Of a stretch of DNA of 64,000 nucleotides, positions 43,946-52,288 are shown one piece after another. Numbering within the stretch: the stretch's first letter is position 1; each line of letters opens with the position of its first letter. The stretch is from Companilactobacillus sp. (GTDB taxonomy: Bacteria > Bacillota > Bacilli > Lactobacillales > Lactobacillaceae): assembly GCF_022484265.1 (NCBI RefSeq), contig NZ_JAKVLR010000001.1, forward strand, positions 1,736,001 through 1,800,000, given 5' to 3'. Under the pieces are notes generated by a model. The model searched no databases. It saw only the letters and a list, made by a program, of their open reading frames with translations, and had not been told where the DNA came from. The position numbers and the translations under genes are program-made.

Positions 43946-45076
43946 ATGGATAAATTATTTGTAAGTCCAGATACATATGTTCAAGGATCAGACTTGTTGA
44001 ATCACAGTGCTGAATATATTCAAAAATTAGGCAAGCATTTGTTGATCATGGCTGACGAGATCGTTTGGTCAATTGCTGGTGACAAGTTTGTTGAATACCT
44101 AGAAAAAAATGATTTTACGATTGAAAAAGTCATTTTTAATGGTGAAGCTTCAGTGGAAGAAATCAACCGTATTACTGATATTGCTAAGGAAAAAAACGTT
44201 GATGTCGTTGTTGGTCTTGGTGGTGGTAAAACACTTGATACTTCTAAGGGTATTGCTTATGAAGCTGGAACAAAATTGATCATTGCGCCAACTTCTGCTT
44301 CAGCTGATGCTCCAACTGCTGGATTGTCAGTTCTTTATACAGAAGATGGTGTATTTGACCGTTACATGTTCTATCCTAAACATTCTGACCTTGTTTTGAT
44401 GGATACTAAGGTTATTGCTAATGCTCCAGTCAGAATGTTAGTTTCAGGCATTTCAGACGCGATGGCAACTAATATAGAAGCCAAAGCTACCGCAATCAAG
44501 CATGGTACCACTATGGGTAATGGTGCTGCTACATTTGCCGGAAAAGCTATTGCTGCTGAATGTGAACGCGTTTTATGGAATCATGCTTATGAAGCAGTTG
44601 AATCTAACAAGAATGGATTAGTTACACCTGCTTTAGACGCAATCGTTGAAGCAAACACACTCCTATCAGGACTTGGTTTTGAAAATGCGGGGCTAGCTGC
44701 TGCTCACGCAATTCATAATGGATTCACAGCTGTTAAAGGGGATATCCATCATCTAACACATGGCGAAAAAGTTGCCTTTGGCGCAATGGTCGAATTAGTA
44801 CTTGAAGATACTCCACATGAAATTATGGACAAGTACATCGAATTTTGGCTAACGCTCGGATTGCCAATTACAATGAAAGATACTCATCTTGACAAACTTT
44901 CAGAAGATGAGTTAATTAAAATAGGAACATTGGCAACAGCACCTGATGAAACTATGAAAAATATGCCTTTTGCAGTGACTCCAGAAATGGTCGTAAATGC
45001 AATGAAGGCTGCTTCAGCATATGTTGATGCATTTAAGAAGCAACATCAGATCATTCCAATTTTTGAAAACAAATAA
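43946..45076 (+). CDS. gldA: Glycerol dehydrogenase
   Basis: 376 residues; AAAGGAG precedes the ATG. Iron-containing-type alcohol dehydrogenase fold: NAD-binding GLGGGKTLDTSK, metal-ligand Asp in GISDAMATN and His in HAIHNGFT and HLTHGEK. It oxidises glycerol to dihydroxyacetone with NAD+. The DhaS operator and cre site upstream, and the dihydroxyacetone kinase genes downstream, place it in the glycerol module. Confidence 0.93.
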   Translation: MDKLFVSPDTYVQGSDLLNHSAEYIQKLGKHLLIMADEIVWSIAGDKFVEYLEKNDFTIEKVIFNGEASVEEINRITDIAKEKNVDVVVGLGGGKTLDTSKGIAYEAGTKLIIAPTSASADAPTAGLSVLYTEDGVFDRYMFYPKHSDLVLMDTKVIANAPVRMLVSGISDAMATNIEAKATAIKHGTTMGNGAATFAGKAIAAECERVLWNHAYEAVESNKNGLVTPALDAIVEANTLLSGLGFENAGLAAAHAIHNGFTAVKGDIHHLTHGEKVAFGAMVELVLEDTPHEIMDKYIEFWLTLGLPITMKDTHLDKLSEDELIKIGTLATAPDETMKNMPFAVTPEMVVNAMKAASAYVDAFKKQHQIIPIFENK

Positions 45077-45090
45077 TTATTAGCAATTAA

Positions 45091-45121
45091 AGAGGCTGGG
45101 ACATTTGTCTCAGCCTTTTTG
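45091..45121 (+). terminator. Terminator between gldA and dhaQ
   Basis: AGGCTGGGACA pairs with TGTCTCAGCCT and is followed by five T; dhaQ begins only 15 bases later, so dhaQ probably depends on read-through. Confidence 0.8.
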
Positions 45122-45135
45122 TACGGGAGAATAAC

Positions 45136-46128
45136 ATGCGAAATTTGATCGATGACCACGAAGATAGACTAGTTGTTTCCAAAATGCTCAAGGGAGCCGT
45201 CATGGCACACCCGAATTTAAAAAAATTAGATCACGTTAATAGCGTGGTCAGTTCACCAAATGATCGTCAAGTTGTCCTGATATCAGGAGGGGGCAGTGGA
45301 CATGAACCGCTTGATTTAGGTTATGTCGGTGCCGGTGCCCTTGATGCGGCAATTGTGGGAGATATCTTTATACCACCCAGTGCAGAACAAATAGTCCAAA
45401 CAGTCCAGTACTTTGGTAATAAAAGACCAATCTTATTTATCGTGAAGAATTTTGCAGCTGATCGAAATAATTTTTTAAAAGCTAGCGAAGTATTGAGGGA
45501 ACAAGGATATGTCGTGGAAATTTTGATAGTGGATGACGACCGTTCAGTTGATCCAGAAACCAAGGAGCCGCGAAGACGTGGAGTTGCTGGAACAATTTTT
45601 ATCCACAAACTATTAGGAGCAGCAGCTGATAAGGACTACAGCATGGCGCAACTTTTAGAATTGGGAAAAAAGGCAATCGCAAATCTGTCGACCTTAGGCG
45701 TAGCGTTAAGCGGTGCGGAGATTCCTAACCGCCAACTTGAGTCATTTCAATTAAACTCTGACGAGATAGCGTATGGGATCGGTATCCATGGTGAGAAAGG
45801 CTACCGAACTGAGAAATATCAATCATTTGAGAGACTTTCTAGAGAGTTGGTCAATAAGTTGTATGCTGTTTCAGGCTCAGAATCCGGAACTAGTATAGCA
45901 ATCTTGGTGAATGGACTCGGAACGCTCCCACTCATGGATCAATTTGTTTTTACTAGAAGCGTCGTTAATTTGTTCGAACTCAAAGGACTACATCCGGAAT
46001 TAGTAAAAACCGGCAATTATTTGACTTCATATAATATGACAGGGATTTCAATTACTTTATTCAAAATTGAAGATCCCAATTGGATAAAATTATTGAATTA
46101 CGATACAACAGCCTTTGCTTGGCAATGA
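45136..46128 (+). CDS. dhaQ: DhaQ, DhaK-like coactivator of DhaS
   Basis: 330 residues; GGGAG before the ATG. Full-length DhaK-like sequence (LISGGGSGHEPL, YGIGIHGEKGY with the dihydroxyacetone-binding His). It differs from the true DhaK at 47592: KNFAADRNNF replaces KNYAGDVMNF and the GGTP loop is altered (GLGTLPLMDQ). In Lactococcus a DhaK paralog, DhaQ, binds dihydroxyacetone and activates DhaS. It ends next to the dhaS gene (convergent, TGATCA shared by both stops), which supports this assignment over a second kinase. Confidence 0.8.
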   Translation: MRNLIDDHEDRLVVSKMLKGAVMAHPNLKKLDHVNSVVSSPNDRQVVLISGGGSGHEPLDLGYVGAGALDAAIVGDIFIPPSAEQIVQTVQYFGNKRPILFIVKNFAADRNNFLKASEVLREQGYVVEILIVDDDRSVDPETKEPRRRGVAGTIFIHKLLGAAADKDYSMAQLLELGKKAIANLSTLGVALSGAEIPNRQLESFQLNSDEIAYGIGIHGEKGYRTEKYQSFERLSRELVNKLYAVSGSESGTSIAILVNGLGTLPLMDQFVFTRSVVNLFELKGLHPELVKTGNYLTSYNMTGISITLFKIEDPNWIKLLNYDTTAFAWQ

Positions 46129-46686
46129 TCAGCCGACTTTTAAAAGCAGTCCATTGATGACGTCTTCAATATACATTTTGATCAATCGAGATTCGTCTCC
46201 AATGGTTCGTGTATTTTCTACAGTAATCCAATTTTTGATCTCTGCTAATAATGAATTAGCCAAAAGGCTCGTGTAAAAAGTTATCGTAGCAGCTTTTGTG
46301 CGAAGTTTGTTCTTTATTTTAAGATCATCAATAATTGTTAGAATGAATTCTTCAAGCTGTTGTTCAATAATGTTGTCGAGGCTGTTTTGACCAGAGTCAG
46401 TCAGAACGATTTTGTAGAACTTTCGATTGTTGAAAAAGTAGGCACATAAATAGTCGACAATGTTGACCCACTTCTCGTAGTTTAAATTATCAGAAACAAT
46501 TTCAGAGATCTCATCTTGATATAACCAAGCTAACAGATCGTACTTATCCAGGAAATAATCATAAAACGTTTGTCGTCTCATATTTGCAGAAGACATAATT
46601 TTGGTAATGCTGACGGCATCAAGACCATTTTCTACAACTAAATCTTTTGTTAAATTAGCTATCATTTTCTTCTTTGTATAGGACAT
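46129..46686 (-). CDS. dhaS: TetR-family activator DhaS
   Basis: 185 residues; ATG at 46686 behind CGAGG (a TTG codon just upstream is less well placed). The N-terminal helix-turn-helix is LDAVSITKIMSSANMRRQTFYDYF, typical of DhaS. It binds the operator before gldA and dhaL and activates them in complex with dihydroxyacetone-loaded DhaQ, as known in Lactococcus. A cre-like sequence lies at 46735-46748 in its upstream region. Confidence 0.88.
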   Translation of the reverse strand: MSYTKKKMIANLTKDLVVENGLDAVSITKIMSSANMRRQTFYDYFLDKYDLLAWLYQDEISEIVSDNLNYEKWVNIVDYLCAYFFNNRKFYKIVLTDSGQNSLDNIIEQQLEEFILTIIDDLKIKNKLRTKAATITFYTSLLANSLLAEIKNWITVENTRTIGDESRLIKMYIEDVINGLLLKVG

Positions 46687-46734
46687 CAATAACCTCGAAC
46701 TTTTCTCCTGATATTTGGCAGATCATAGCAAAAA

Positions 46735-46748
46735 TGTATTCGTTTACA
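46735..46748. promoter_or_regulatory. cre-like site before dhaS
   Basis: TGTATTCGTTTACA, an inverted repeat TGTA-N6-TACA matching the CcpA consensus at 12 of 14 positions. Confidence 0.4.
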
Positions 46749-46846
46749 TCGCTTGAGTAGGTCTAGTTTCCTATATTTCTCAAAAAAATACAACAAATAT
46801 TAGTGTCATTATTATGTGTTTTTTGATAACAAATAACACCAAATTA

Positions 46847-46886
46847 ATTAAGCCGATTTGAGTTTTATACTCAGACCGGCTTTTTT
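46847..46886 (+). terminator. Plus-strand terminator without an upstream plus-strand gene
   Basis: AAGCCG-TGAGT pairs with ACTCA-CGGCTT and is followed by six T. The only gene to its left is dhaS on the other strand, so it either stops a short unannotated transcript from about 46700-46850 or insulates dhaL from read-through. Confidence 0.65.
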
Positions 46887-46899
46887 ATAAAAGCAGTGG

Positions 46900-46921
46900 G
46901 GACAAACAAAAAGATTTGTCC
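46900..46921. promoter_or_regulatory. DhaS operator before dhaL
   Basis: GGACAAAC-N6-ATTTGTCC, same spacing as the lactococcal DhaS site and as the copy at 43853. Confidence 0.8.
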
Positions 46922-46928
46922 ATTATTA

Positions 46929-46942
46929 ATAAAACGCTTTCA
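46929..46942. promoter_or_regulatory. cre-like site before dhaL
   Basis: ATAAAACGCTTTCA matches the CcpA consensus at 12 of 14 positions and directly follows the DhaS operator. Confidence 0.5.
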
Positions 46943-46983
46943 TTATATGATTTTGTTATCGAAAAAACAGAGAGGTATTAAAA

Positions 46984-47580
46984 ATGCTTACAGTTGAAAA
47001 TTCTAAACAATGGATGAAAAATTATGCTCAAAAGATTGACGATCAAAAGAGTGAACTCAGTCGAATCGACAGTATTGTTGGTGATGGAGATCATGGGAAC
47101 AATATGAGTCGAGGGATGCACGAGGTTATCGAACAACTCGAGATTCAAGATCCCAAGAGCATCACAGAGGTATTCAAAGTAACAGCAATGTCGATCATGA
47201 ATAAAGTTGGTGGAGCTTCCGGAGCTTTGTATGGAACTGCTTTTCTTGAGATTGCCAAAGCTAGTCGTCATACCGAGAATCTTGCTGAAATGTTAGATTC
47301 CTCAATCATGAAACTCGAGACTCGAGGTGGTGCAAAGCTCGGCGACAAAACTATGTTGGATACATGGATTCCGGCTACATTGGCTATCCACAAAAATATT
47401 TTGAATAAAGAAATTATTCAAAATGCGGTTGATAAGACTAAAGAAATCACTGCTTCGAAGGGACGCTCTTCATACATTGGCGACCGTTCGATTGGATATC
47501 CAGATCTTGGTGCTCTATCAAGTGGATACTTATTTGAAAGTCTTTTAGAAACAGATGGAATTTTAGAACAAGCAAATTAA
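46984..47580 (+). CDS. dhaL: Dihydroxyacetone kinase subunit DhaL
   Basis: 198 residues; AGAGAGG before the ATG. The ADP/Mg-binding motif GDGDHGNNM is near the N-terminus and the second loop reads GGASGALYGTAF. DhaL carries the tightly bound ADP that is rephosphorylated by DhaM and passes phosphate to the substrate on DhaK. Followed by dhaK after 11 bases. Confidence 0.92.
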   Translation: MLTVENSKQWMKNYAQKIDDQKSELSRIDSIVGDGDHGNNMSRGMHEVIEQLEIQDPKSITEVFKVTAMSIMNKVGGASGALYGTAFLEIAKASRHTENLAEMLDSSIMKLETRGGAKLGDKTMLDTWIPATLAIHKNILNKEIIQNAVDKTKEITASKGRSSYIGDRSIGYPDLGALSSGYLFESLLETDGILEQAN

Positions 47581-47591
47581 GGATGAGATGA

Positions 47592-48584
47592 ATGAAAAAA
47601 ATTATTAATGCTCCAGAAGATATTTTGCCAGAAATGGTAGATGGATTAGTACGTAGTTATCCAAACTTATTAAAACAAGTTGATGGAACATTTGTCGTTG
47701 CACGAAATGATGACAATATTTCTAAAAAGGTCGGTATCATTTCCGGTGGTGGAAGTGGTCATGAGCCATTACATGCAGGTTTCGTCGGCCAAGGCATGCT
47801 TGATGCCGCGGTTTGTGGACAAGTATTTACATCGCCAACTCCAAATGAAGTCTTGGCAGCAATTAAAGAAGCAGATCAAGGCGAAGGTGTGTTGATGATC
47901 GTCAAAAATTACGCTGGAGATGTGATGAATTTCGATATTGCTCGTGATCTAGCAGATTTAGAAAATATTAAAGTTGAACAAATCATTGTTGATGACGATA
48001 TTTCGGTTGAAAATAGCGAACACACTCAAGGACGTCGAGGTGTTGCAGGAACGATCCTAGTAGAAAAAATCGTTGGCGCGGCAGCCGAGAAAGGTTATAC
48101 CCTTGATCAATTAGTTGATTTAGGGAATCGTGTCATCAAGAAAACCAAAACCATTGGCGTTGGGTTAGAACCTGCCATTGTACCTGAAGTGGGAAAACCG
48201 GGATTTGAAATTGCTGATGACGAGATCGAATATGGCATTGGAATTCACGGCGAGGCAGGATATAAGCGTCAAAAATTAGTTCCGTCAAAGGAATTGGTAG
48301 AAGAAATTTTTGGAAAGCTTGAGGCAGATTTCGGTTCGGTCAAATATAAAAAATTTGCCGTGTTAGTGAACGGACTTGGTGGGACACCATTAATGGAACA
48401 ATTTATCTTCATGCATGATGTCTTAGATAAATTAGCTGAAAAAAATGTTCGAGTTGTCTTCAGTAAAGTTGGTACTTTCGTTACAGCAATCGAAATGGCC
48501 GGAGTCTCTTTAACATTGCTTGAGATTCAAGAAGACAGTTGGTCTGAATATCTACACTCAGATGTCAAAACAACTAATTGGTAA
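47592..48584 (+). CDS. dhaK: Dihydroxyacetone kinase subunit DhaK
   Basis: 330 residues. Substrate-binding GGGSGHEPLHAG, KNYAGDVMNFD and the covalent His in YGIGIHGEAGY are all conserved. Binds dihydroxyacetone as a hemiaminal and receives phosphate from DhaL, giving dihydroxyacetone phosphate for glycolysis. The gene order is dhaL-dhaK; a dhaM gene (PTS-type phosphotransferase) is not in the window and must be elsewhere if the kinase is PEP-dependent. Confidence 0.93.
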   Translation: MKKIINAPEDILPEMVDGLVRSYPNLLKQVDGTFVVARNDDNISKKVGIISGGGSGHEPLHAGFVGQGMLDAAVCGQVFTSPTPNEVLAAIKEADQGEGVLMIVKNYAGDVMNFDIARDLADLENIKVEQIIVDDDISVENSEHTQGRRGVAGTILVEKIVGAAAEKGYTLDQLVDLGNRVIKKTKTIGVGLEPAIVPEVGKPGFEIADDEIEYGIGIHGEAGYKRQKLVPSKELVEEIFGKLEADFGSVKYKKFAVLVNGLGGTPLMEQFIFMHDVLDKLAEKNVRVVFSKVGTFVTAIEMAGVSLTLLEIQEDSWSEYLHSDVKTTNW

Positions 48585-48586
48585 AA

Positions 48587-48626
48587 AATAACAGCTAACT
48601 CCTCACGGTTAGCTGTTATTTTTTTG
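48587..48626. terminator. Bidirectional terminator of dhaK and adaA
   Basis: AATAACAGCTAAC pairs perfectly with GTTAGCTGTTATT; seven T on the plus strand. The 3' arm overlaps the end of adaA. Confidence 0.85.
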
Positions 48627-49163
48627 CTGCAATTTTCGATATTCATTTGGTGTGGTGCCAAATTTTTGCCTAAATCTGCGGATGAAATAATTTGTGCTGT
48701 CGAAGCCACATGATCTGCTGATGACATTAACTGGCTCGTTGCTGGATAGCAGTTGCTCTTTCGCCAGATTCAAACGTAATTCTAAAATTGTTTGTTGGGG
48801 AGTTTGGCCAGTTTGTTTCTTATAGACGTGTCTCAAATAAGATTGAGAACCGTGCAATGACTGGGAAAGATCTTCCAAAGTAATATTTTGCTGGAAATTA
48901 TTTTTTAAAAAATCGTTGATCTCTTCGACCCAAACTTGATTGGACACGAAGCTATCAAGTGGCCGGCATCTTTTACAAGGACGAAAGCCCATTTGCAAAA
49001 TTTCCTGCGGGTCGTGAAAAATTTGAATATTTTCCCGTTTTGGCCGTCTTGAAGGACATGATGGCTTACAAAATATCTTGGTAGTTTTGACGGCATACCA
49101 AAACTTTCCATCAAAGCTGTGATCGTTATTCTTGATGGCGTTCCATTCAGCATTTGAGACCAT
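48609..49163 (-). CDS. AdaA-type methylphosphotriester repair/AraC regulator
   Basis: 184 residues; AGGAAG before the ATG. N-terminal Ada zinc domain with four cysteines (32, 36, 63, 66; FCKPSCPS and CKRC), of which one accepts methyl groups from DNA phosphotriesters. C-terminal AraC helix-turn-helix (NVISRSCGFDSTNYFIRRF). Methylated AdaA activates the adaptive response, probably its own operon with the methyltransferase gene upstream. Confidence 0.9.
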   Translation of the reverse strand: MVSNAEWNAIKNNDHSFDGKFWYAVKTTKIFCKPSCPSRRPKRENIQIFHDPQEILQMGFRPCKRCRPLDSFVSNQVWVEEINDFLKNNFQQNITLEDLSQSLHGSQSYLRHVYKKQTGQTPQQTILELRLNLAKEQLLSSNEPVNVISRSCGFDSTNYFIRRFRQKFGTTPNEYRKLQQKNNS

Positions 49164-49174
49164 AATTCCACTTC

Positions 49175-49699
49175 CTAAATGTGATATTTTATTAAATTGT
49201 CGTGGCTGAAACCTTCTAATTCTAGTAAGGCGATTTTTCGATCAATTCCGCCAGCATAACCAGTCAGATTGCCGTCACTTCCGACGACTCGGTGGCAGGG
49301 AATGATGATAGAGATTGGATTGTGTCCGACCGCTCCACCGACGGCACGAGCTGAAGTTTGGTGAGTTTGACGCTGATTCAATTTTTCGGCAATTTGTTTG
49401 TAAGTCCAAACTTGCCCGTAAGGAATTTGTTGCAGGATAGTTGAAACTGATCGACGATACGGCGTGACTTTAGGATCGACTGGAATACTTGTGGCGTCTG
49501 GTTGATGACCTGCAAAATAAGCATCCAGCCAAGCAATAACTTTTTTACCAATAACGTTGGTTTGATTAGTTGCTTCATCCAGATTGAACTTGGCTCCAAA
49601 ATACTTCTGGGCAGTGAACCAGAGGCCTAACAGCGATTTTTCGTTGGTCAAAATAGTGATCTCTTTTAATGGCGAATCGTATGTGGTTTTAAAAAGCAA
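49175..49699 (-). CDS. ogt: Methylated-DNA-protein cysteine methyltransferase
   Basis: 174 residues from a TTG start behind AAAGGAGG. The active-site motif PCHRV has acceptor Cys135; the DNA-binding segment QIPYGQVWTYKQIA is typical of Ogt/AdaB. It transfers the methyl group from O6-methylguanine to itself. Operon with adaA, 11 bases apart. Confidence 0.92.
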   Translation of the reverse strand: MLFKTTYDSPLKEITILTNEKSLLGLWFTAQKYFGAKFNLDEATNQTNVIGKKVIAWLDAYFAGHQPDATSIPVDPKVTPYRRSVSTILQQIPYGQVWTYKQIAEKLNQRQTHQTSARAVGGAVGHNPISIIIPCHRVVGSDGNLTGYAGGIDRKIALLELEGFSHDNLIKYHI

Positions 49700-49811
49700 G
49701 GTTTCGACCTCCTTTGTTCACTTGAGTATAACAATTTTGGATAGAACAATCTGGCTTTTTAATCTGGATACAAAAAATCCCACTATCTAAAAAGATAATG
49801 GGATCAATTTT

Positions 49812-51263
49812 TTAAGCTAAATCATTACGTCTTTGAATTCTGGCGATTACTGGCAAGATGATACCAATTGCGACCATGATCAATGGCTCAATGATATTTA
49901 ATGCGAGTACGTGATACCAAGTTCCGGTACCATAAGCTTCATCAACAGGTAAGATTCCCATTGTTGCAGCTACGAAAGTGATCAAGAAACACCATGCACC
50001 GACTAATACGGCGAGCTTTTGGTTCTTGATATACGTGAAGTCAGATGGGAACTTGTCAGGATGAAGTCGAACTAAAATGAAGGAACTGAATACGAAACAA
50101 GTTACGTATGGCGAAACGATCCCATTCAAGTTCAATAGTTGATTAAAGATCGAATTCATATTTGGCAAAGTAGCACTCAAGACCATGATGATCGTACAGA
50201 TCCCAGTCGTGAGCCAATAACCGTTGATGGGAAGACCACGTGAATCGGTCTTGGTCAAACGTTTTGGTAAGTAGGCTTTGGCTGTATCTGATAAGAACAT
50301 TCTGGTTGATGCATCGATCAAAACGGCTAATTGAGCCATCATATAAATCGCTTGAGTAATGGCGAATAAGTATAGGAAGAAATGTCCCATTCCAAAGTCA
50401 TTACCCATAGCTTGAAAGGCGTAGTAAGAACCGTTCATCTTTAAATCATGAGGTAAATGGTGAGCGTTGAAGAATACTCCCAGTGAGAATGATCCAAAGA
50501 CGGTCAAGAATCCAGTCATAATTGCTAGCATCCACATGGCCTTTGGAAAGTCACGTTTACCATTTTTCATTTCAGTAACGTATGGCGAAGCTAGTTCGGC
50601 ACCGTTCATGGCAAAAATTACTAGTCCGAAAGTTGATAAGTAGTGAAGATCGAACTTAGGGATGAATGACTTGATAGTAAATGGTGAAGTATGTGGAGCG
50701 TTGCCTTGACTCAAGTAAACGATAGTCATAATAGCGTAAAGAATAGTTACAACAAACATCGCACCACCACCAATGATCGATAACCATTGAAGTGAATTTT
50801 TCAAATGATGTTGAATAAAAATGAAGACTGTAAAAATAACCGCTGTGAGTAAGGCAAACATACTGTTTGTCATCGTATCAGACATCTTATTGTTACCGTT
50901 GATCAACCAGCCGAATGAGATCAGCATGGAGTTGGCAACATCGACAATGTAAGGAAGTCCGGCGACCCAATAAGTCCAGGCACAAATATATCCCCAGACG
51001 TTGCCGCCTGTACCACGGACCCAAGAAGTCATTCCGCCTCCTTCATGACTGAAGGCTGATCCTAAGTGACCAACCATCATTTCATAAGGTACAACGAATA
51101 AAAATAGCATTATGATCCAGGTGAAGACGATTCCTAGACCTTGGTTTTGGAAATTATAGATAATGTCGTCGAAGCCGATTACGGTAACGAAGTCCATTAG
51201 GGCAACGACGGGCCAACTGATGTACGACTTTTTAGAGTCGAGTTGTGGCAATTTATCCCCCAA
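49812..51263 (-). CDS. APC-family amino acid permease
   Basis: About 483 residues with some 12 membrane segments. The frame opens at a GTG (51272), but TTG at 51263 is better placed (eight bases behind AGGGG). N-terminal GFDDIIYNFQNQGLG and GGGMTSWVRGTGG are typical of the glutamate/GABA-antiporter-like branch of the APC superfamily. No decarboxylase gene is adjacent, so an exchange role is not shown; the substrate is unknown. Confidence 0.82.
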   Translation of the reverse strand: MGDKLPQLDSKKSYISWPVVALMDFVTVIGFDDIIYNFQNQGLGIVFTWIIMLFLFVVPYEMMVGHLGSAFSHEGGGMTSWVRGTGGNVWGYICAWTYWVAGLPYIVDVANSMLISFGWLINGNNKMSDTMTNSMFALLTAVIFTVFIFIQHHLKNSLQWLSIIGGGAMFVVTILYAIMTIVYLSQGNAPHTSPFTIKSFIPKFDLHYLSTFGLVIFAMNGAELASPYVTEMKNGKRDFPKAMWMLAIMTGFLTVFGSFSLGVFFNAHHLPHDLKMNGSYYAFQAMGNDFGMGHFFLYLFAITQAIYMMAQLAVLIDASTRMFLSDTAKAYLPKRLTKTDSRGLPINGYWLTTGICTIIMVLSATLPNMNSIFNQLLNLNGIVSPYVTCFVFSSFILVRLHPDKFPSDFTYIKNQKLAVLVGAWCFLITFVAATMGILPVDEAYGTGTWYHVLALNIIEPLIMVAIGIILPVIARIQRRNDLA

Positions 51264-51373
51264 GATTAACACCCCTATATAATTTGATTTTTTGGAACTT
51301 AGTTATTATATCGTAAATTGTGTATCTAATAGAGAGATAAATCAAACTAAATTGTTGGGGGAGGTTCACTGCC

Positions 51374-51537
51374 GGTTGTGATGTGGGGGCGCCTTCTTGT
51401 CTGGAACATGGAGGACACAACTTGGAGCTTTTTGCATAGACCGCAAAAATCTTCAAGCTTGGTCTTGTCCTAACCCGGTGTCGTCACCGGCTAAGGACAA
51501 CTTCTCCATTGAGCCAGAGCGCCCCCACATCACAACC
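51374..51537 (+). repeat. Palindromic structured element E1
   Basis: A perfect 19-bp inverted repeat (GGTTGTGATGTGGGGGCGC with its complement) closes a 164-bp element. Inner stems are TCTGG/CCAGA, ATGGAG/CTCCAT, GGACA/TGTCC, CTTGGAG/CTTCAAG with TTTTTGC/GCAAAAA around loop ATAGACC, and CCGGTG/CACCGG. GC is far above the flanks. Element E2 (52289-52454, opposite orientation) has the same length and core. No transposase or credible protein frame. Confidence 0.8.
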
Positions 51538-51828
51538 TAGTGTGGTGGTAGATTGCAGTGTTATGCGCTCCCCTTTTTGTTTTTGTACCCCTTGAACACA
51601 AAATCCATACGCACTTTTCCCTTTGTTGGATTGTTCACTTTGGTACGAAGGCGGCTTCGCCTTCTTCTCTGTTCCGATGCGGCATTGTTCTTAGATACTG
51701 AATAGTTGTGGGGTTTTTGATTTGTGGGAATTGGAAAATCTTTTGAATGATGGTAATATAAATTCGTAACTAAGAGCAAGGGACAAAAAGAACACCCAGA
51801 ATTTTCTGGATGCTTGAAAAAATTTATT

Positions 51829-51841
51829 TGTCCTTACCGTT
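51829..51841. repeat. Left 13-bp inverted repeat flanking the small peptide locus
   Basis: TGTCCTTACCGTT; the exact reverse complement lies at 52049-52061. The pair encloses the hydrophobic peptide ORF and its leader ORF, about 230 bp in all. Confidence 0.6.
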
Positions 51842-51870
51842 TTTAAAACAGATTTAACTATGATTTAAAA

Positions 51871-51908
51871 GGGCCAGACATGGTGGTGTCTAGCTCTTTT
51901 TTTGTCGC
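51871..51908. terminator. Bidirectional terminator within the small peptide locus
   Basis: GGGCCAGACA pairs with TGTCTAGCTC (one mismatch, one wobble) and is followed by seven T on the plus strand and four on the minus strand. It lies directly after the stop of the peptide ORF. Confidence 0.65.
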
Positions 51909-51992
51909 CTATTTTTTCACGGCAACTACTAGTAGCAAGATCACTACTAGTATGACAATAACTTCTGTCAAAATGAGAGCCTTTCTTACCAT
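51909..51992 (-). CDS. Small hydrophobic peptide, candidate type I toxin-like
   Basis: 27 residues, beginning MVRKALILTEV and ending LVVAVKK, with a single uninterrupted hydrophobic core between basic ends, as in small membrane toxins. The ATG at 51992 has only a weak ribosome site, but it overlaps a 7-codon upstream ORF (51986-52009) that has a strong AAAGGAG; translation is probably coupled. It is flanked by 13-bp inverted repeats and a bidirectional terminator. It does not match the Fst/Ldr or Lpt sequences I remember, so the toxin assignment is an inference. Confidence 0.5.
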   Translation of the reverse strand: MVRKALILTEVIVILVVILLLVVAVKK

Positions 51993-52009
51993 TGTGAGCT
52001 CTCATACAT
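51986..52009 (-). CDS. Seven-codon leader ORF coupled to the hydrophobic peptide
   Basis: ATG at 52009 nine bases behind AAAGGAG; peptide MYESSQW; its stop TAA (51986-51988) lies after the ATG of the next ORF, so both overlap by seven bases. Likely drives reinitiation on the downstream ORF. Confidence 0.45.
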   Translation of the reverse strand: MYESSQW

Positions 52010-52048
52010 GGCTTCCAGCTCCTTTGCGTTTCATTAATAAATAAAACA

Positions 52049-52061
52049 ACGGTAAGGACAC
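52049..52061. repeat. Right 13-bp inverted repeat flanking the small peptide locus
   Basis: AACGGTAAGGACA, the reverse complement of 51829-51841. Confidence 0.6.
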
Positions 52062-52288
52062 CTTAAAATTTTTTACTTTTTAAGTATAAACTACTTGTTC
52101 TTTCAATTAATAATCAGACGTACTAGTTGATAGGACATTGATCGATATTTAAAAAAATCAATTAATCAATTTAACAACTATTTATAAATTTACTTAATAA
52201 AGAGGATAGTAGACAATTCTTAATCCTAGGCAAGTACTGCCGGCATACCATCTTTCAAAAAAATAGTGTTTTGATTTAACTCTGTTTA

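Noticed and set aside
45136..46128. A second functional DhaK
   Set aside because: Altered KNYAGD and GGTP segments and its position beside dhaS favour the DhaQ coactivator.
51253..51456. Minus-strand coding frame across E1
   Set aside because: It runs through the 19-bp palindrome, has no ribosome site and an unnatural composition.
51561..51779. Basic 72-residue frame on the minus strand
   Set aside because: No ribosome site, extreme Arg/Lys content and overlap with intergenic hairpins.
51829..52061. Classical Fst-type par locus
   Set aside because: The flanking repeats are inverted, not direct, and the peptide does not resemble Fst; kept only as a looser type I-like candidate.
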